This document shows positions 7,114 through 8,976 of a stretch of 8,976 nucleotides of DNA, one piece after another. Numbering within the stretch: the first letter of the stretch is position 1; each line of letters starts with the position of its first letter. Made by a program: the position numbers and the translations under genes. The notes beneath the pieces were generated by a model, which worked only from the letters and a program-made list of their open reading frames with translations, was not told where the DNA came from and ran no database searches. Source of the stretch: an uncultured Dyadobacter sp. (lineage in GTDB: Bacteria > Bacteroidota > Bacteroidia > Cytophagales > Spirosomataceae); assembly GCA_946481035.1 (NCBI GenBank), contig CAMLNK010000098.1, positions 1 through 8,976 on the forward strand, given 5' to 3'.

Positions 7114-7144
7114 TGAATATAACTATTACTGGTTTGTGTACAAA
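7114..7144 (-). promoter_or_regulatory. Candidate Bacteroidota-type promoter for the NIPSNAP gene
   Basis: On the minus strand TTTG (7141-7144) is followed after 19 bp by TATATTCA (7114-7121), an approximate fit to -33 TTTG / -7 TAnnTTTG. The start site would fall near 7107, about 30 nt before the ATG at 7076. ATATTCA recurs just downstream, so the area is AT-rich and the match may be partly compositional. Confidence 0.3.
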
Positions 7145-7198
7145 ACAGCTTCTTAGCGTAACATTTCAATCACGGGCCTGTACCATCCTCCAATGCAG

Positions 7199-7245
7199 CG
7201 GGCAGAGCTGGTGCCAGACAGCGCTGATACAACTGCCCGGCACCA
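7199..7245 (-). repeat. Two crossing inverted repeats (alternative hairpins or pseudoknot)
   Basis: On the minus strand the order is TGGTGCC (7245-7239), CGGGCAG (7239-7233), a 17-nt stretch containing the palindrome CAGCGCTG, GGCACCA (7215-7209) and CTGCCCG (7205-7199). The first pairs with the third and the second with the fourth, each a perfect 7-bp match sharing one base at 7239. Such interleaving gives either a pseudoknot-like fold or two mutually exclusive hairpins. It lies in the leader side of the NIPSNAP gene or the tail of the upstream transcript. It may be fortuitous. Confidence 0.4.
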
Positions 7246-7271
7246 AATATCCTGTCAGCGGATTCAGTACC

Positions 7272-7784
7272 TCATTGTGTGCTCAATTTTTTCAATTCCG
7301 CCATAATCAACTGCTCATCCCCCAGGTAGAATGCCGCTTTCCGGTAAACGATCTTATTGTTCTGATCTACGATGAGTACAACCGGCAGGTATGAAATGGC
7401 CGCCGCATTTTTGAAACCCTGATTAGGGTCCAGGTAATTATCAAAGGTCCATTGATGCTCCTTGATCGTCTTTTGTACATTCGGCCGATCCTGAGCCGGA
7501 TCGAAATTGATCATAACCACCTTCGTCCGGGTAGCGTTGGCGATCGAATCTTTCAGCAATGCAATAGCGTCCAGGCACAGCAGGGAGCCTTTGGAACCGG
7601 CCTCCCATGTCAGGATCAGCAAATTCGCCCCCGGGTGGGCGATGCCGGTCGTGTTGACAATTTTCCCATTCATGTCGGAAATTTCAGCAGAAGGCAGTTC
7701 TTGCGAAGCTTCCTGAGCAGTTGCAAAACGACACGCAGAAACTCCTAACAATACGGTAAACAAGACTATACGGTACGATCTCAT
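7272..7784 (-). CDS. Exported thioredoxin-fold (TlpA/redoxin-like) protein lacking the CxxC site
   Basis: The product is 170 residues from ATG 7782-7784. The signal peptide MRSYRIVLFTVLLGVSAC ends in a good lipobox (VSAC, Cys18), so an outer or inner membrane lipoprotein is likely; a type I cut after FATA is the alternative. The rest fits a TlpA/AhpC-like thioredoxin fold: LLILTWEAG strand, then the active-site loop, KVVMINFDP strand, SYLPVVLIVD with the cis-proline P134, and KIVYR. Where the family has WCxxC the sequence reads EAGSKGS (S64-S67), and the only mature cysteine other than Cys18 is C70. Disulfide exchange of the usual kind is therefore unlikely, and a binding, chaperone or one-Cys role is possible. 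An in-frame ATG at 7805 has AAGAGG upstream and would add seven residues; it cannot be excluded. The GH92 gene ends 112 bp upstream on the same strand. Confidence 0.88.
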   Translation of the reverse strand: MRSYRIVLFTVLLGVSACRFATAQEASQELPSAEISDMNGKIVNTTGIAHPGANLLILTWEAGSKGSLLCLDAIALLKDSIANATRTKVVMINFDPAQDRPNVQKTIKEHQWTFDNYLDPNQGFKNAAAISYLPVVLIVDQNNKIVYRKAAFYLGDEQLIMAELKKLSTQ

Positions 7785-7896
7785 AGTGAATGCGGTTAGG
7801 TACATGATTGCCTCTTGGTATTACCTGCCAATTGTTAGGAAAAATGTGCCACCGCATCACCCGGCATGCTCAATCGGATCACTGCATTATTACGCA
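7785..7896 (-). other. Short intergenic gap between GH92 and thioredoxin-fold genes
   Basis: The 112-bp gap holds a Shine-Dalgarno-like AAGAGG six bases before the alternative ATG at 7805. No convincing terminator hairpin was found after the GH92 stop, so co-transcription with the thioredoxin-fold gene is possible but not shown. Confidence 0.35.
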
Positions 7897-8976
7897 CTAT
7901 TCATCGGAAGGCAGCGCCCCTACGCCCCAGTTCGTATTGGGCTCCGGCCCCATTTCCAGCACGAGCGATCCGCCTTTCAGCAGGTCGGAGGCCTTAAACC
8001 AGAAGTTTTTCAGCGGCTGACCATTGAGGGTCGCGCTCCGCACGTACACATTCTTGCGGGAGGTGTTTTTAGCCTCGATCGTGAATGCCTTACCCCGTCC
8101 GAACTGCTGGCCCAGGTCAATCACCGCCTTTTCGAACATCGGGCTGCCTATTTCGTAAATCGGGTCGACGCGCGTACCGCCGTCGGTTTGGAACAAGCCC
8201 AGCGACGCCATCACGAACCAGGCGCTCATTTGCCCCTGATCCTCATCGCCCAGATAGGCATTCGAAACTTCGTGACCATAATACCTGTCGACCACCGAGC
8301 GGCTCCATTTCTGGGTCAGCCAGGGCTTTTTAACCCAGTTGAAGAGGAATGCGAAATGCATGGATTGCTGGTTGCCCTGCACGACGGGGTAATCCCAGTA
8401 CTGGTCGTTCGGGCCATTGTAACGCCATTTTACACTTTCATTGAAACCCCAGTCAAGCCTTTTTACAAACTCGTTTTCACCGATGGCTTTTGCAAGGCCC
8501 GGAACATCCTGCGGCACAAAATACGTGAGCTGCCAGGCATTTCCCTCGACATAATGGTGGTTCGCACCGGATTTGAATGGGTCGAAATCAGCCAGCCAAT
8601 TGCCTTTGGCGTCTTTCATACGGGCAAAACCGGTTTTCGGATCAATCACATTCCTCCACCAGTTCGCCCTTTCACTGAAAGCCTGATAGTCTTCTTTTTT
8701 GTGCAATGCTTTGGCAAACTGGGCAACCGAGTAGTCGTCAAAGCTGTATTCAAGTGTGTTCGAAAACCTTCCCTCGTCGTAGGGCACGTATTGGTGTTTC
8801 AAATAGGTCAGCAAATCCTCGTTGCCGGCCCGTCCGCCACCCACGGTATCGGCAGGTACGGTTTGCATTTTACGGACGGCCTCGTAAGCCTTCCCGACGT
8901 CATAACCGCGGATACCCATTTGGTAAGCGCCGACGATGAGCGGTACTTCGTGCTCAGCCACCATCACCGGAATGTA
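7897..8976 (-). CDS. GH92 family alpha-mannosidase (partial, N-terminal part beyond right edge)
   Basis: The frame is open from the right edge to TAG at 7897-7899, giving the C-terminal 359 residues. Full GH92 proteins are usually about 700-800 residues, so roughly half is missing, including the signal peptide and N-terminal beta-sandwich. Visible hallmarks, counted from the edge, are the TLEYSFDDYSVAQFA helix (75-88), YVEGNAWQL (142-150), which carries a conserved Glu, GDEDQGQMSAWFVMASLG (243-260) with the Asp/Glu cluster of the active site, and the C-terminal MGPEPNTNWG. GH92 enzymes are calcium-dependent inverting exo-alpha-mannosidases acting on N-glycan or mannan side chains, usually in the periplasm or at the surface in Bacteroidota. 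Which linkage this one cuts cannot be told. No SusC/D genes are in view; they may lie to the right. Any ATG or GTG near 8962-8967 is internal, not the start. Confidence 0.95.
   Translation of the reverse strand, partial: YIPVMVAEHEVPLIVGAYQMGIRGYDVGKAYEAVRKMQTVPADTVGGGRAGNEDLLTYLKHQYVPYDEGRFSNTLEYSFDDYSVAQFAKALHKKEDYQAFSERANWWRNVIDPKTGFARMKDAKGNWLADFDPFKSGANHHYVEGNAWQLTYFVPQDVPGLAKAIGENEFVKRLDWGFNESVKWRYNGPNDQYWDYPVVQGNQQSMHFAFLFNWVKKPWLTQKWSRSVVDRYYGHEVSNAYLGDEDQGQMSAWFVMASLGLFQTDGGTRVDPIYEIGSPMFEKAVIDLGQQFGRGKAFTIEAKNTSRKNVYVRSATLNGQPLKNFWFKASDLLKGGSLVLEMGPEPNTNWGVGALPSDE

Larger units (their letters stand above)
7077..7271 (-). other. Intergenic region between thioredoxin-fold and NIPSNAP genes
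   Basis: The gap has no convincing gene. It contains two crossing inverted repeats at 7199-7245, a perfect palindrome CAGCGCTG at 7219-7226, and a candidate promoter at 7114-7144 nearer the NIPSNAP start. The upstream gene has no simple T-tract terminator here. The region probably carries a separate promoter or leader for the NIPSNAP gene. Confidence 0.45.

Noticed and set aside
8962..8967. ATG/GTG near the right edge as start of the GH92 gene
   Set aside because: The frame continues upstream to the edge (Tyr-Ile-Pro before it), and the visible part starts in the middle of the GH92 catalytic domain.

Overview
The window looks like chromosomal DNA of a Bacteroidota species, probably of the Cytophagales (Dyadobacter/Spirosoma-like). 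This is inferred from gene content: a GH92 glycosidase, TPR-type sensor kinases with export signals, a Tat-exported NIPSNAP protein and a TlpA-like lipoprotein. Weak or absent Shine-Dalgarno sequences before most starts and moderate GC content fit as well. No 16S or marker gene is present, so the genus is a guess.

All six supported genes are on the minus strand, so they read from right to left. From the right edge: (1) the C-terminal 359 residues of a GH92 alpha-mannosidase (7897-8976, cut by the edge); (2) a small exported thioredoxin-fold protein whose CxxC site reads SKGS (7272-7784); (3) a Tat-exported protein with two NIPSNAP domains (6294-7076), followed by a clear hairpin-plus-T-tract terminator (6243-6276). 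To the left lies a three-gene signalling cluster: (4) a TPR sensor histidine kinase of the HisKA class with a lipoprotein-like signal (3969-6041); (5) a sigma-54-dependent response regulator with receiver, GAF-like, AAA+ and Fis-type HTH domains (1796-3751); (6) a second TPR sensor kinase of the HisKA_2 class (1-1767), whose frame runs off the left edge before its ATPase domain. Genes 5 and 6 are only 28 bp apart and are almost certainly co-transcribed.

A working model, which is inference: two membrane kinases with large TPR sensor regions feed one enhancer-binding regulator that activates sigma-54 promoters. The receiver subtype and the tight spacing make the HisKA_2 kinase the most likely cognate partner. 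The 217-bp gap between genes 4 and 5 carries a striking 15-bp perfect inverted repeat with an embedded 16-bp perfect palindrome, and a weak sigma-54-like promoter nearer the regulator gene. The leader of gene 4 carries a separate 24-bp dyad that shares a TACAAA(A)TGCAAAT motif with the gene 5 upstream region. The three genes on the right are metabolic or envelope genes. The terminator separates them from the signalling cluster, and no functional link between the two groups can be shown from the sequence.

No tRNA, rRNA, CRISPR array, insertion sequence or phage gene was recognised. The long plus-strand open frames are antisense to real genes and were rejected.
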